Shown here piece after piece: positions 7,696 through 15,682 of a DNA stretch of 32,907 nt. The stretch spans positions 1 to 32,907 of the forward strand of contig OMYD01000013.1 of assembly GCA_900315195.1 (NCBI GenBank), read 5' to 3'. The notes beneath the pieces were generated by a model that made no database searches, had not been told where the DNA came from, and saw nothing but the letters and a program-made list of their open reading frames with translations. The position numbers and the translations under genes are program-made. Numbering within the stretch: position 1 is the stretch's first letter; every line of letters starts with the position of its first letter. The stretch comes from an uncultured Eubacteriales bacterium. Its GTDB lineage: Bacteria; Bacillota; Clostridia; Oscillospirales; Acutalibacteraceae.

Positions 7696-8300
7696 CAAAG
7701 ATAAAACTGTGCGGACTTTCACGCACACAGGATATTGAAGCGGCAAACGCTCTAAAGCCCGACTACATCGGCTTTGTGTTTGCCGAAAAAAGCAAGCGCC
7801 GTGTAACCCATCTGCAGGCGGCTGAGTTAAAAAGCAAGCTTAATTCCGATATCAAAGCGGTAGGCGTTTTCCTTGACGACGACCTTGATATGGTAGCATC
7901 GATGATGAATCTCGGCATTGTAGACGTCGTTCAGCTCCACGGCACCGAGGATGAGGAGTACCTTCAAAAGCTGCGCAAAATCACCGAAAAGCCGATTATA
8001 AAGGCGTTTGTAATCCGCTCTCTTGACGATGTAAAACGCGCCGAGCAGTCGAGCGCCGACTATGTTCTTCTTGACGGCGGCAAGGGCGAGGGCAAGGCAT
8101 TTGACTGGAGCCTTTTAAAGGAAATCAAAAGACCGTATTTTCTGGCGGGCGGGCTTAACCCCGAAAACGTCGCCGAGGCGGTCAAAAATCTTAATCCATT
8201 CGCGGTTGACGTAAGCACCGGCGTTGAAACCGGCGGAGTAAAGGACAGCGAAAAAATGACGGCGTTTGTTGCAGAAGTAAGAAAGGAAGAAACAGCATGA
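7692..8300 (+). CDS. trpF: Phosphoribosylanthranilate isomerase
   Basis: A 202-residue barrel enzyme performing the Amadori rearrangement of phosphoribosyl-anthranilate. The catalytic pair is present: Cys7 (IKLCG) and Asp128 (LLDGG). [12 protein letters not shown], and AGGLNPENV followed by VDVSTGVE, are the phosphate-site blocks. It is coupled to trpC upstream and trpB downstream by ATGA overlaps. The gene order C-F mirrors the pathway, with TrpF acting before TrpC. Confidence 0.96.
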   Translation: MTKIKLCGLSRTQDIEAANALKPDYIGFVFAEKSKRRVTHLQAAELKSKLNSDIKAVGVFLDDDLDMVASMMNLGIVDVVQLHGTEDEEYLQKLRKITEKPIIKAFVIRSLDDVKRAEQSSADYVLLDGGKGEGKAFDWSLLKEIKRPYFLAGGLNPENVAEAVKNLNPFAVDVSTGVETGGVKDSEKMTAFVAEVRKEETA

Positions 8301-9487
8301 CAAATCTAAACGGACGCTTTGGCGTTCACGGCGGTCAGTACATTCCCGAAACACTGATGAATGCCGTTATCGAGCTTGAGCAAGCCTACAATTACTATAA
8401 AGCAGATCCCGAGTTCAACCGCGAGCTTACCGAGCTTCTCAACGATTACGCGGGCAGACCGTCAAGATTATATTACGCGGAGAAGATGACAAAGGATCTG
8501 GGCGGCGCGAAGATCTATTTAAAGCGCGAGGACTTGAACCACACGGGTGCTCACAAAATCAACAACGTTCTCGGCCAGGCGCTTCTTGCCAAAAAGATGG
8601 GCAAAACCCGTCTTATCGCCGAAACGGGCGCGGGTCAGCACGGCGTTGCCACCGCAACCGCCGCCGCTCTTATGGGCATGGAGTGCGTGGTGTTCATGGG
8701 CGAGGAGGACACTAAGCGCCAGGCGCTTAATGTGTATAAAATGAAACTCCTCGGCGCTGAGGTAATTCCCGTAACCACCGGCACGGCTACTCTGAAAGAC
8801 GCCGTAAGCGAGGCTATGCGCGAGTGGACAACACGTATTTCCGACACCCACTACTGCCTCGGTTCGGTTATGGGGCCGCACCCGTTCCCGACAATCGTGC
8901 GCGATTTTCAGGCGGTTATTTCCAAAGAAATAAAGGAGCAGATGCTCCGGAAGGAAGGCAGACTTCCCGACGCCGTAATCGCCTGCGTAGGCGGCGGCTC
9001 CAACGCTATCGGCAGCTTCTACAACTTTATCGGCGACGAAGGCGTGCGCCTTATCGGCTGCGAGGCGGCAGGCAGAGGAATCAACACCTTTGAAACCGCC
9101 GCTACCATCTCAACAGGCAGACTTGGTATTTTCCACGGAATGAAGTCGTATTTCTGCCAGGACGAAAACGGCCAGATCGCTCCCGTATACTCAATCTCGG
9201 CGGGACTTGACTATCCGGGCGTTGGCCCCGAGCACGCGCACCTCTACGACATAGGCAGAGCCGAGTATGTGGCGATCACCGACGACGAGGCGGTCGATGC
9301 GTTTGAGTACCTTTCAAAAACCGAGGGGATTATCCCCGCGATTGAGTCATCGCACGCGTTGGCTCACGCGATAAAAATAGCGCCTGAAATGGATAAGGAC
9401 AAAATTATTGTAGTTACCGTTTCGGGCAGAGGCGACAAGGACTGTGCGGCGATCGCGCGATACAGAGGGGAGGATATTTATGAGTAA
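8297..9487 (+). CDS. trpB: Tryptophan synthase beta subunit
   Basis: A 396-residue PLP enzyme that condenses indole with serine. The PLP lysine is Lys87 in [22 protein letters not shown] binds the substrate carboxylate, and the glycine-rich [10 protein letters not shown] holds the PLP phosphate. The N-terminus ([14 protein letters not shown]) and length are those of the standard TrpB1 form that partners TrpA, not the longer TrpB2. It ends within the first codons of trpA (8-base overlap, ATGAGTAA). Confidence 0.97.
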   Translation: MTNLNGRFGVHGGQYIPETLMNAVIELEQAYNYYKADPEFNRELTELLNDYAGRPSRLYYAEKMTKDLGGAKIYLKREDLNHTGAHKINNVLGQALLAKKMGKTRLIAETGAGQHGVATATAAALMGMECVVFMGEEDTKRQALNVYKMKLLGAEVIPVTTGTATLKDAVSEAMREWTTRISDTHYCLGSVMGPHPFPTIVRDFQAVISKEIKEQMLRKEGRLPDAVIACVGGGSNAIGSFYNFIGDEGVRLIGCEAAGRGINTFETAATISTGRLGIFHGMKSYFCQDENGQIAPVYSISAGLDYPGVGPEHAHLYDIGRAEYVAITDDEAVDAFEYLSKTEGIIPAIESSHALAHAIKIAPEMDKDKIIVVTVSGRGDKDCAAIARYRGEDIYE

Positions 9488-10250
9488 AATCAGAGACGCT
9501 TTCAAAAACGGCAAGGCTTTTATTCCGTTCATCACCTGCGGCGATCCCGACCTTGTAACAACCGCCGAGGCTGTAAGAGAAGCGGCTAGAAACGGAGCCG
9601 ATTTAATCGAGCTTGGAATTCCGTTCTCCGACCCGACAGCCGAGGGTCCCGTAATCCAGGGCGCCAATATCCGCGCGCTCAGGGGCGGGGTAAACACCGA
9701 CATGATTTTTTCGTTTGTTTGCGGGCTTCGTCAGGATGTTACAATTCCTATGGTGTTTATGACATACGCTAACGTTGTGTTCTCCTACGGCGCGGAAAAG
9801 TTTATCTCAACCTGCGCCGAAATCGGAATTGACGGACTTATTCTTCCTGACATTCCATACGAGGAAAAGGACGAGTTTTTGCCGATTTGCCGCAAATACG
9901 GCGTTGACCTCATCTCGCTCATCGCACCCACCTCGGCAAACCGCGTAAGCATGATAGCAAAAGAGGCAGAGGGCTTTATCTATCTTGTATCAAGCCTCGG
10001 CGTAACCGGCGTAAGAAATGAAATCAACACCGATTTGCAGTCGATTGTGAAGATTATCCGCGAGAACACCGACGTTCCCTGCGCCATAGGCTTCGGTATT
10101 TCAACTCCCGAGCAGGCTAAGATGATGACCGATATAGCAGACGGCGCGATTGTCGGCTCAGCTGTCGTCAAGCTCCTTGAGCAGTACGGCAAGGACGCTC
10201 CTAAGTACATCGGCGAGTTTGTTAAGTCAATGAAGGACGCCGTAAAATAA
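9480..10250 (+). CDS. trpA: Tryptophan synthase alpha subunit
   Basis: A 256-residue barrel that splits indole-glycerol phosphate and channels indole to TrpB. The catalytic Glu is Glu44 ([11 protein letters not shown]). The residue matching the second catalytic acid, Asp60 of the enteric enzymes, is glutamate here (Glu55 in PTAEGP). The phosphate site ([18 protein letters not shown]) is normal. I chose ATG 9480, preceded by GAGGGGAGG, over an upstream in-frame ATG at 9444 deep inside trpB, because family members begin at MSKI-like residues. Last gene of the operon. Confidence 0.96.
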   Translation: MSKIRDAFKNGKAFIPFITCGDPDLVTTAEAVREAARNGADLIELGIPFSDPTAEGPVIQGANIRALRGGVNTDMIFSFVCGLRQDVTIPMVFMTYANVVFSYGAEKFISTCAEIGIDGLILPDIPYEEKDEFLPICRKYGVDLISLIAPTSANRVSMIAKEAEGFIYLVSSLGVTGVRNEINTDLQSIVKIIRENTDVPCAIGFGISTPEQAKMMTDIADGAIVGSAVVKLLEQYGKDAPKYIGEFVKSMKDAVK

Positions 10251-10264
10251 CAAATAACAGTATT

Positions 10265-10298
10265 ATCCGCCGCGGGCTTTTTTACGCGGCGGATTTTA
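10265..10298 (+). terminator. Terminator of the trp operon
   Basis: A perfect 10-base stem, ATCCGCCGCG (10265-10274) with CGCGGCGGAT (10285-10294), followed by a T-rich stretch. It lies 15 bases after the trpA stop. Confidence 0.88.
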
Positions 10299-10309
10299 TT
10301 GTATAGAAA

Positions 10310-10405
10310 ACTGCTTTGTTTTGACCACGCTGTTTCACAGGTGTTTCCGTTAAAACAAGGCTTTCCAAAGGCGGGATTGGGTGCAGCGTCACGCTGCTTT
10401 TTTTT
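10310..10405 (+). ncRNA. Candidate small structured RNA or second terminator region
   Basis: Between the trp terminator and a second strong terminator lies about 95 bases that can fold. CTTTGTTTT (about 10313-10321) pairs with AAAACAAGG (about 10353-10361), enclosing a small CAC-CTG/CAG-GTG helix. The segment ends in a 6-base GCAGCG/CGCTGC hairpin (10383-10397) with eight T (10398-10405). No reading frame of note is present. It could be a small RNA with its own terminator or just a back-up terminator; I found no convincing promoter for it. Confidence 0.3.
10383..10405 (+). terminator. Strong intrinsic terminator
   Basis: GCAGCG (10383-10388), loop TCA, CGCTGC (10392-10397), then eight T. It is the second terminator after trpA and insulates the apbE operon. 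Confidence 0.8.
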
Positions 10406-10530
10406 ATTCAATAGGAAAGTACAACCAAACGTATAATTTGTTTGCTTTGTTCAGAAAAATAGACTAACGGTAATAATTCTCAGTCTCCTATCAAATAAAA
10501 AATTATATTGCCCGCTCAGTTGCGCCTTTG

Positions 10531-10588
10531 CGTGCGCACGAGCGATGGCTAAAGAAAGCGCACGCACTATGAGTGCGCACGCTTTCTT
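10531..10588. repeat. Palindromic GTGCGCAC element in the trp-apbE spacer
   Basis: The 10406-10590 part of the spacer holds no gene. It contains a perfect 10-base palindrome CGTGCGCACG (10531-10540) and a long hairpin with arms at 10552-10568 and 10572-10588 (AAGAAAGCG..CGCACT / AGTGCG..CGCTTTCTT, one CA/CA internal mismatch, 3-base loop). GTGCGCAC occurs in both. There is no clear T run, so it is not an obvious terminator; a protein-binding or REP-like element is possible. Confidence 0.5.
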
Positions 10589-10596
10589 GTCGGAAA

Positions 10597-10651
10597 TTCC
10601 ACATAGATTCCTAACTTCTTCCTAACAAGTTCCAAATTAGCCTGATATACT
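10597..10651 (+). promoter_or_regulatory. Four 11-base direct repeats plus -10 box of the apbE operon
   Basis: TTCC recurs at exactly 11-base steps, at 10597, 10608, 10619 and 10630. The middle two units share TTCCTAAC and the fourth is TTCCAAAT. The array runs up to a -10 box TATACT (10646-10651), and there is no recognisable -35. Tandem sites at 11-base spacing that replace the -35 are the hallmark of activation by OmpR/PhoB-family regulators. The response regulator at 13543 is the nearest candidate, which is inference. Confidence 0.65.
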
Positions 10652-10680
10652 TGTGACATCAAAAGGCGAGGATGATTTAT

Positions 10681-11598
10681 ATGGTACAGACAAAGGTACA
10701 AAAAATATTTTTCGCGCTCGGCACGGTAAACACCCTCACGGTGTTTTCGGATGGGCTTGAAGACGTTCTTTTAAAGGCTAAGAACAGAGTATATGAGCTT
10801 CACAACAAGCTGTCGGCGTTTGACGAAAACAGCGAGGTCAGTCAGATAAACAAAAGCGCGGGGGTTTGTCCCGTTAAGGTGTCCGACGACACACTAAGGC
10901 TGATTGAACGGTCGGTTTCCTACTCAAAGCAGACAAACGGCATGTTCGATATCACAATTCATCCGCTTTCAATGCTCTGGAAAAAATGCATAGCGGAAAA
11001 AGCGCTCCCGTCAAAAGAACAGGTAGAAAAGCGCCTTTATCTTACAAATTACCGCGACATCTTAATTGACAGAAAAAACAAAACCGTAATGCTCAGATTA
11101 AAAAATCAGGCGATTGATTTAGGCGGAGTTGCAAAGGGATACGCGGCTGACGAGGTGAGATGTATATTTCTTGAAGAGAATATTGATGAAGCTATTATCA
11201 ACCTCGGAGGCACGGTGATCACTATCGGCGAAACCAGAAAAATCGGCATTCAGAATCCGTATGAAAAAACGGGCACGGCGTTTGGCTCGCTCGGTCTGCA
11301 TAACAAGGCGGTTGTTTCCTCGGGACTGTACGAGCAGGGCTTTACGCTAAACGGCAAAACATATCATCACATAATCAATCCCAAAACGGGATACCCCGCC
11401 GGGAGCGATTTGGCCGGCGTGACGCTGATAGGTGACAGCGTCGAGGAGCTTGACGCGTTGAGTACAACCGCGCTGATGTCGGGCATGAACAGCGCCGCGG
11501 GTTTTTTAGGAATATGCGGAATTGAAGCGGTGTTTATTACAAAGGGAAAAAAGGTATATACAACAAACGGGCTGGCGGGTCAGCTTGGTTTCTGCTGA
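10681..11598 (+). CDS. apbE: FAD:protein FMN transferase (ApbE)
   Basis: A 305-residue flavin transferase that moves FMN from FAD onto a Ser/Thr of a target protein. Family motifs are present: DLGGVAKGYAAD (about 146-157), NLGGTV, HHIINPKTGYPA (about 229-240) and the metal-binding region near ELDALSTTALM (about 258-268). There is no signal peptide or lipobox, so unlike many ApbE proteins it has no visible export signal. I prefer ATG 10681 to ATG 10672, because GCGAGG (10666-10671) lies 9 bases before the former and touches the latter. It sits 13 bases ahead of its likely substrate gene, which encodes two FMN-binding domains, so partner and function agree. Confidence 0.93.
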   Translation: MVQTKVQKIFFALGTVNTLTVFSDGLEDVLLKAKNRVYELHNKLSAFDENSEVSQINKSAGVCPVKVSDDTLRLIERSVSYSKQTNGMFDITIHPLSMLWKKCIAEKALPSKEQVEKRLYLTNYRDILIDRKNKTVMLRLKNQAIDLGGVAKGYAADEVRCIFLEENIDEAIINLGGTVITIGETRKIGIQNPYEKTGTAFGSLGLHNKAVVSSGLYEQGFTLNGKTYHHIINPKTGYPAGSDLAGVTLIGDSVEELDALSTTALMSGMNSAAGFLGICGIEAVFITKGKKVYTTNGLAGQLGFC

Positions 11599-11611
11599 AA
11601 GGAAGGTTATT

Positions 11612-12055
11612 ATGAAACATCAACAACAGTCAAAGCGTAAAATATCACCCATGCAGATAATACGCGCGGCAATTCAGATTACAGCGTTCATCCTCATCCC
11701 GGGGTTCTTCATCACGGTATTCTCGGAGATCGGCTCAATATTCACATCAATCATAGGCGGTACCTTTGTGTTCTCTGAGCAAATGGCAAATATCTTCATG
11801 GTGCTGGCGGTATTCCTCATCACATTTATCTGGGGCAGATTTTTCTGTGGCTTTATTTGTTCGTTCGGAGCAATGCAGGATTTGCTTTGGTTCTTCGGAA
11901 AGCGCATCCCGTTCAGACCGGTTATTTCGCAAAAAGGCGACAGAGTGCTGAAGCTTCTCAAATACGGCGTGCTTTTGTTCATTGTATTCGGCGTATGGGT
12001 GTTCGCGATACCCGGCGACAGCGTCTGGAGTCCGTGGACGGTTTTCGGTATGTAA
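11612..12055 (+). CDS. NapH-like [4Fe-4S] membrane protein, N-terminal part before an in-frame TAA
   Basis: 147 residues starting at ATG 11612 after GAAAGGAAGG. It has three membrane segments (about 19-38, 60-78 and 115-133) and the NapH/NosR-type motif GRFFCGFICSFG (Cys79, Cys83). It ends at TAA 12053-12055. The next frame (12089-13285) is in the same register and continues the expected NapH fold, so the two are probably one gene of about 557 codons interrupted by a single stop. Removing the stop gives VWSPWTVFGM-x-TSPFKG, where a tyrosine codon (TAC or TAT) would restore it. On its own this fragment would lack the [4Fe-4S] clusters and FMN domains. Confidence 0.8.
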   Translation: MKHQQQSKRKISPMQIIRAAIQITAFILIPGFFITVFSEIGSIFTSIIGGTFVFSEQMANIFMVLAVFLITFIWGRFFCGFICSFGAMQDLLWFFGKRIPFRPVISQKGDRVLKLLKYGVLLFIVFGVWVFAIPGDSVWSPWTVFGM

Positions 12056-12088
12056 ACAAGCCCCTTCAAGGGCTTCCCGGGCGAGCTT

Positions 12089-13285
12089 ATGTTCCTGTCA
12101 ATCGGCGGAGCGCTTTTGCTTCTGATTATAATCGGCTCTTTGTTTATAGAAAGGTTTTTCTGCAAATATCTCTGCCCGCTGGGCGCGCTGTTTACATTGG
12201 CTTCAAGGTTCCGCGTCTTCAGGCTCAAGCGCGACAGCTCACAGTGCAGCGGCAGATGCAGAGTCTGCACCAGAAAATGCTCAATGTCAATTCCTCTTTA
12301 TAAGTACGACAGCGTTAATTCGGGCGAGTGCATAAACTGCATGAAATGCTCTTCGGCGTGTGCTTTCGGCAACATCAAGGCGGAAACGATTCCCGCGGTG
12401 ACAGGCACAGTGGCTGCGGTTGCGCTCACGGGCGTAGCCTTCGCAGGCACCCTGCAGCCCGCCAAAACAACATCAGTCAGTGTTCAGGCTCCGACCTCTG
12501 TTTCGTTCTCGGCGACAAACGGCAGGTTCAGAGACGGCTCTTACACAGGCTCAGCCGCAGGCTACCGCGGCACCACATCTGTTACCGTTAAGGTTGAAAA
12601 CGGCAGCATTTCCGAAATTACCGTTGACTCGACAGGCGACGACAGAGAGTTCTTCAGCAAAGCTCAAAGCGGCGTAATTCCCGCTATTATTTCAGCTCAG
12701 AGCACAAATGTAGATACCGTAAGCGGCGCTACTTACAGCAGCCAAGGCATAATCAACGCGGTTGAAAGTGCCCTCGGTGACCAGCTTCTTCAGAATTCTG
12801 CCGAAACGGAAAATAAGGAAACCACACAGGCCGAGCAGAAGCACGGCAAGTCGGAAGGTCAGCCCTCGACACAGGCCGAGTTTGGTGACGAGCAGGGAAC
12901 TCAGGCTCAGGAAAACCCAGACAATAACACAGTTGAGGAAGAAACCGAATCTCAGCAGAGCAAATCCTCAAACGGCAGCTTCGCGGACGGCACATACACA
13001 GGCTCAGGTTCAGGCTTCCGCGGCACAACAAGCGTTTCCGTAAACGTACAAAACGGCTCTATCACCGACATCACCGTTACCTCTTATCAGGACGACTATC
13101 CGTTCTTCTCACGGGCCGAAAGCGGCGTAATAAGCGAGATCCTAGCATCGCAGAGCATTAACGTCTCAACCGTAAGCGGCGCTACCTTCAGCAGTAACTC
13201 AATTATCGAGGCTGTAGCAAACGCGCTCGGTCAGGAATTCTCAAATCCCAACAGCTCAATGGGCGGCGGTCACGGCAGACATTAA
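12089..13285 (+). CDS. NapH-like ferredoxin domain fused to two FMN-binding domains (C-terminal part)
   Basis: 398 residues from ATG 12089, in frame with the preceding fragment. In order: a membrane helix (3-20); ERFFCKYLCPLG (Cys25, Cys29); two [4Fe-4S] motifs (Cys53/57/60/64 and Cys81/84/87/91); a second helix (about 102-121); then two FMN-binding domains outside the cell joined by a Glu/Gln/Ser-rich linker. Each FMN domain has the DG-Y-G-G-RGTTSV pattern and ends in SGAT. Thr215 and Thr366 are the likely FMN attachment sites for the neighbouring ApbE. The protein should pass electrons from cytoplasmic clusters to outside flavins. If the TAA is real, translation would need restart at 12089, where only a weak GGGCGAG lies upstream. 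Domain calls are firm; separate expression is doubtful. Confidence 0.88.
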   Translation: MFLSIGGALLLLIIIGSLFIERFFCKYLCPLGALFTLASRFRVFRLKRDSSQCSGRCRVCTRKCSMSIPLYKYDSVNSGECINCMKCSSACAFGNIKAETIPAVTGTVAAVALTGVAFAGTLQPAKTTSVSVQAPTSVSFSATNGRFRDGSYTGSAAGYRGTTSVTVKVENGSISEITVDSTGDDREFFSKAQSGVIPAIISAQSTNVDTVSGATYSSQGIINAVESALGDQLLQNSAETENKETTQAEQKHGKSEGQPSTQAEFGDEQGTQAQENPDNNTVEEETESQQSKSSNGSFADGTYTGSGSGFRGTTSVSVNVQNGSITDITVTSYQDDYPFFSRAESGVISEILASQSINVSTVSGATFSSNSIIEAVANALGQEFSNPNSSMGGGHGRH

Positions 13286-13331
13286 TTATCATAATCAAAA
13301 CCGATATTAAATATCGCGGCAGCAAAAAATT

Positions 13332-13360
13332 GTTCCCTTGCTATTTGCAAGGGAACGGTT
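13332..13360 (+). terminator. Terminator of the apbE operon
   Basis: A perfect 10-base stem GTTCCCTTGC (13332-13341) and GCAAGGGAAC (13347-13356), 5-base loop, then GGTTTT. The T run is short. The 3' arm overlaps a candidate promoter for the next operon. Confidence 0.7.
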
Positions 13361-13372
13361 TTCGTGTATAAT
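13345..13372 (+). promoter_or_regulatory. Candidate promoter of the two-component operon
   Basis: TTGCAA (13345-13350), 16-base spacer, TATAAT (13367-13372). Start would be near 13379, leaving a leader of about 165 bases that contains a perfect palindrome CCTTGCAAGG (13447-13456) and no evident reading frame. The -35 lies within the terminator stem. A second TATAAT at 13378-13383 lacks a good -35. Confidence 0.4.
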
Positions 13373-13542
13373 AATCATATAATACTAATATTCAGTAAAA
13401 CCCTTCAACATCTGTTGCGTTAAATTCCGCGTAACTGTGTTGGCGTCCTTGCAAGGCGGCAGTCTTGTTCTGTGAAATTTTCCGCTAACAGCTGAATAAA
13501 GCGTTTTAATGAAAAATTAGCATAAACCATGGAGGTGGCGAT

Positions 13543-14211
13543 ATGCCGAGAATTCTTATTGCCGACGACGAGCCCGACATTATAGCGCTCATAACAAGAT
13601 ACGCTCAGCGCGAGGGCTATGAGGTAGTCGGGGTAGAGGACGGAAGTCAGGCGGTCAAGGCGTGCCGCGAGGGCGACTTTGACGTAATTGTAATGGATGT
13701 AATGATGCCCGATACCGACGGTTTTACAGCCTGCAAGCAAATCCGCGCTTTCAAGGAGATTCCCGTTCTTATGCTCTCGGCGCGCGGCACCGAATACGAC
13801 AAGCTTTTCGGCTTTGAGGTCGGCGTTGACGACTACGTAACAAAGCCGTTTTCGCCAAAGGAGCTTATGGCTCGCATAAAGGTCATTATCAGCCGCAATC
13901 AAAGGCGCGGCGGCTCGCAAAGTCAGCTTTCATCAGGCGGTATCAGGGTCGACACTCTCGGCCACACAGTAAGCGTTGACGGCGAAAAGGTGGAGCTTAC
14001 CGCCAAGGAGTACGATATTCTTTTGCTGCTGATGAAAAACAGGGGCATTGTTTTCTCGCGCGACAAAATCTTAAATGAGGTGTGGGGTTACGACTACTTC
14101 GGCGACGACCGCACCGTTGACTGGCAAATAAAGCTGCTTAGAAATAAGCTCGGCGAAAGGCGAGGCTGTATCGCGACTGTTCGAGGGGTGGGATATAAGT
14201 TTGAAGGTTAA
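13543..14211 (+). CDS. OmpR/PhoB-family response regulator
   Basis: A 222-residue regulator. The receiver domain has the DDE acidic cluster (9-11), phosphoacceptor Asp52 (IVMDVMMPDTDG), Ser in MLSAR and Lys in TKPF. The winged-helix domain (about 127-221) has LTAKEYDILLLLMKNRG, WGYDYFGDDRTVDWQIKLLRNKLG and VRGVGYKF. GGAGGTGG precedes ATG 13543. The kinase gene overlaps its 3' end, so the two form a cognate pair. Family members bind paired 11-base direct repeats, which makes the array at 10597-10640 a plausible target. Confidence 0.94.
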   Translation: MPRILIADDEPDIIALITRYAQREGYEVVGVEDGSQAVKACREGDFDVIVMDVMMPDTDGFTACKQIRAFKEIPVLMLSARGTEYDKLFGFEVGVDDYVTKPFSPKELMARIKVIISRNQRRGGSQSQLSSGGIRVDTLGHTVSVDGEKVELTAKEYDILLLLMKNRGIVFSRDKILNEVWGYDYFGDDRTVDWQIKLLRNKLGERRGCIATVRGVGYKFEG

Positions 14212-15664
14212 ATCATTCAAAACAAAGCTGTTGCTGTATTTCGGGCTGTTTACGGCAATAATCTTTTCGGTGCTGTGGGTGCTTCAGACGGTGTTTTTGC
14301 AGGGCTTTTACAATCAAATGCTCATTTACAACACCAAATCGGCAGCCGAAAAAATAGTAAAAAACTCAGGCAAGGATAATATCTCCGAGGTTGTTGACGA
14401 AATTGCCCGCGGCAATACGCTGCTGGTATTTATTACCGACGAAAAAGGCAATGTGCTGTACATTTCCGACGAATACAAAAACGCCCATAAGCACGGCGAA
14501 AACGAAGCTCAGAAGGAGGACTTCGGCGAAGCTCAGGGTCAGAGGGAAGACTTAGGCAAAAAGCAGAAGCACCTCGGCTACCGCAGCTTGCCCGAAAACT
14601 TCAACACCTTTCTCGAAAGCCTTAAATCGAGTGAAAGCGGCGTAACCGAGTATTCAACCGACAGCCTGTATGTTTACGGCGCGTATATCGACTACAACGG
14701 CGCCGAGGGCAAGTCAGTGCTGTATGTCAGCACAACGCTTGACGCTGTGGGCTCAACCGTAACGATTATCAGAATCCAGCTGGCGATAGTAACGGCGTTT
14801 TCGCTTGTAATCGGCTTTGTGCTGGCTTGGTTCATAGCCAAAAAATTCGCAAAGCCCGTTTCACAGCTGTCCGACAAGGCTAAGGCTCTGGGCGATGAGG
14901 GGCAGACAAGCGGATTCAAAAAGGGCTTCTGTTCCGAGCTTGACGAGCTCAACTTCACCCTTGACGAAACCTCGGAAAAGCTCAGACGTTCAAAGAGCTT
15001 CCAAAACGAGCTGCTAGCTAACGTATCGCACGATTTGCGTACACCGCTCACCATGATAAAGGGCTACGCCGAGAGCGTAAGCGATATGGGTGACGACGAA
15101 GAGCAGCGCAAGGCTGACGCGGCAATTATCATCCGCGAGGCTGACAGGCTTACGGCTCTTGTAAATGAAATTCTTGAGTATTCCGAGCTGCAGTCCGAGG
15201 GCAGGTCGGATGACTTTGTCGCTGTTGATTTCGGCAGGCTTGTAAATAAGGTCGCCGACAGCTTTGAGTCGCTCTACAAGCGCGAGGGCGGCACAATAGA
15301 GCGTGAAATCAATGAAAATATCGTTATAAACGGCAACAGCGGCAGGCTTGAGCGCGCGGTTTACAATCTGATAGACAACGCGGTTCGCCACACGGGCGAC
15401 AGCAAAAAGATTGCCGTTAAGCTCAGCAAAGAAGGCGGCAAGGCGGTTTTAAGAGTTATCGACTACGGCAAGGGAATCCCTGCCGAGGAGCTTGACGCCA
15501 TCTGGGACAGATACTACACCTCGCGCAAACGCGGCGGCAAAGGCGCGTCGGGGCTCGGACTCGCTATTGTAAAGCAGATCACCGCCCTTCACGGCGGCAG
15601 ATGCTACGCCCGGAGCAAGCAGGGCGAGGGAAGCGTTTTCGTTATTGAGCTGGAAACCGATTGA
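14201..15664 (+). CDS. Sensor histidine kinase
   Basis: A 487-residue membrane kinase: first helix about 9-31, an outside sensor region about 32-185, second helix about 187-211, a HAMP linker, a dimerisation domain with phosphoacceptor His277 (NVSHDLRTPLTM), and an ATP-binding domain with the N box (NLIDNAVRHTG), G1 (DYGKGIP) and G2 (GASGLGLAIV). The sensor region has a Lys/Glu/Gln-rich insert (about 95-125) and no recognisable ligand domain. TTG 14201 is the likely start: it overlaps the regulator's end and follows GAGGGGTGGG by about 8 bases. The signal is unknown. Confidence 0.93.
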   Translation: MKVKSFKTKLLLYFGLFTAIIFSVLWVLQTVFLQGFYNQMLIYNTKSAAEKIVKNSGKDNISEVVDEIARGNTLLVFITDEKGNVLYISDEYKNAHKHGENEAQKEDFGEAQGQREDLGKKQKHLGYRSLPENFNTFLESLKSSESGVTEYSTDSLYVYGAYIDYNGAEGKSVLYVSTTLDAVGSTVTIIRIQLAIVTAFSLVIGFVLAWFIAKKFAKPVSQLSDKAKALGDEGQTSGFKKGFCSELDELNFTLDETSEKLRRSKSFQNELLANVSHDLRTPLTMIKGYAESVSDMGDDEEQRKADAAIIIREADRLTALVNEILEYSELQSEGRSDDFVAVDFGRLVNKVADSFESLYKREGGTIEREINENIVINGNSGRLERAVYNLIDNAVRHTGDSKKIAVKLSKEGGKAVLRVIDYGKGIPAEELDAIWDRYYTSRKRGGKGASGLGLAIVKQITALHGGRCYARSKQGEGSVFVIELETD

Positions 15665-15682
15665 TTCAAAGGCGGTTTTGTT

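Noticed and set aside
12053-12055. TAA reassigned as a sense codon
   Set aside because: TAA is the normal stop of trpB, trpD, trpA and others in the window, so the code is standard.
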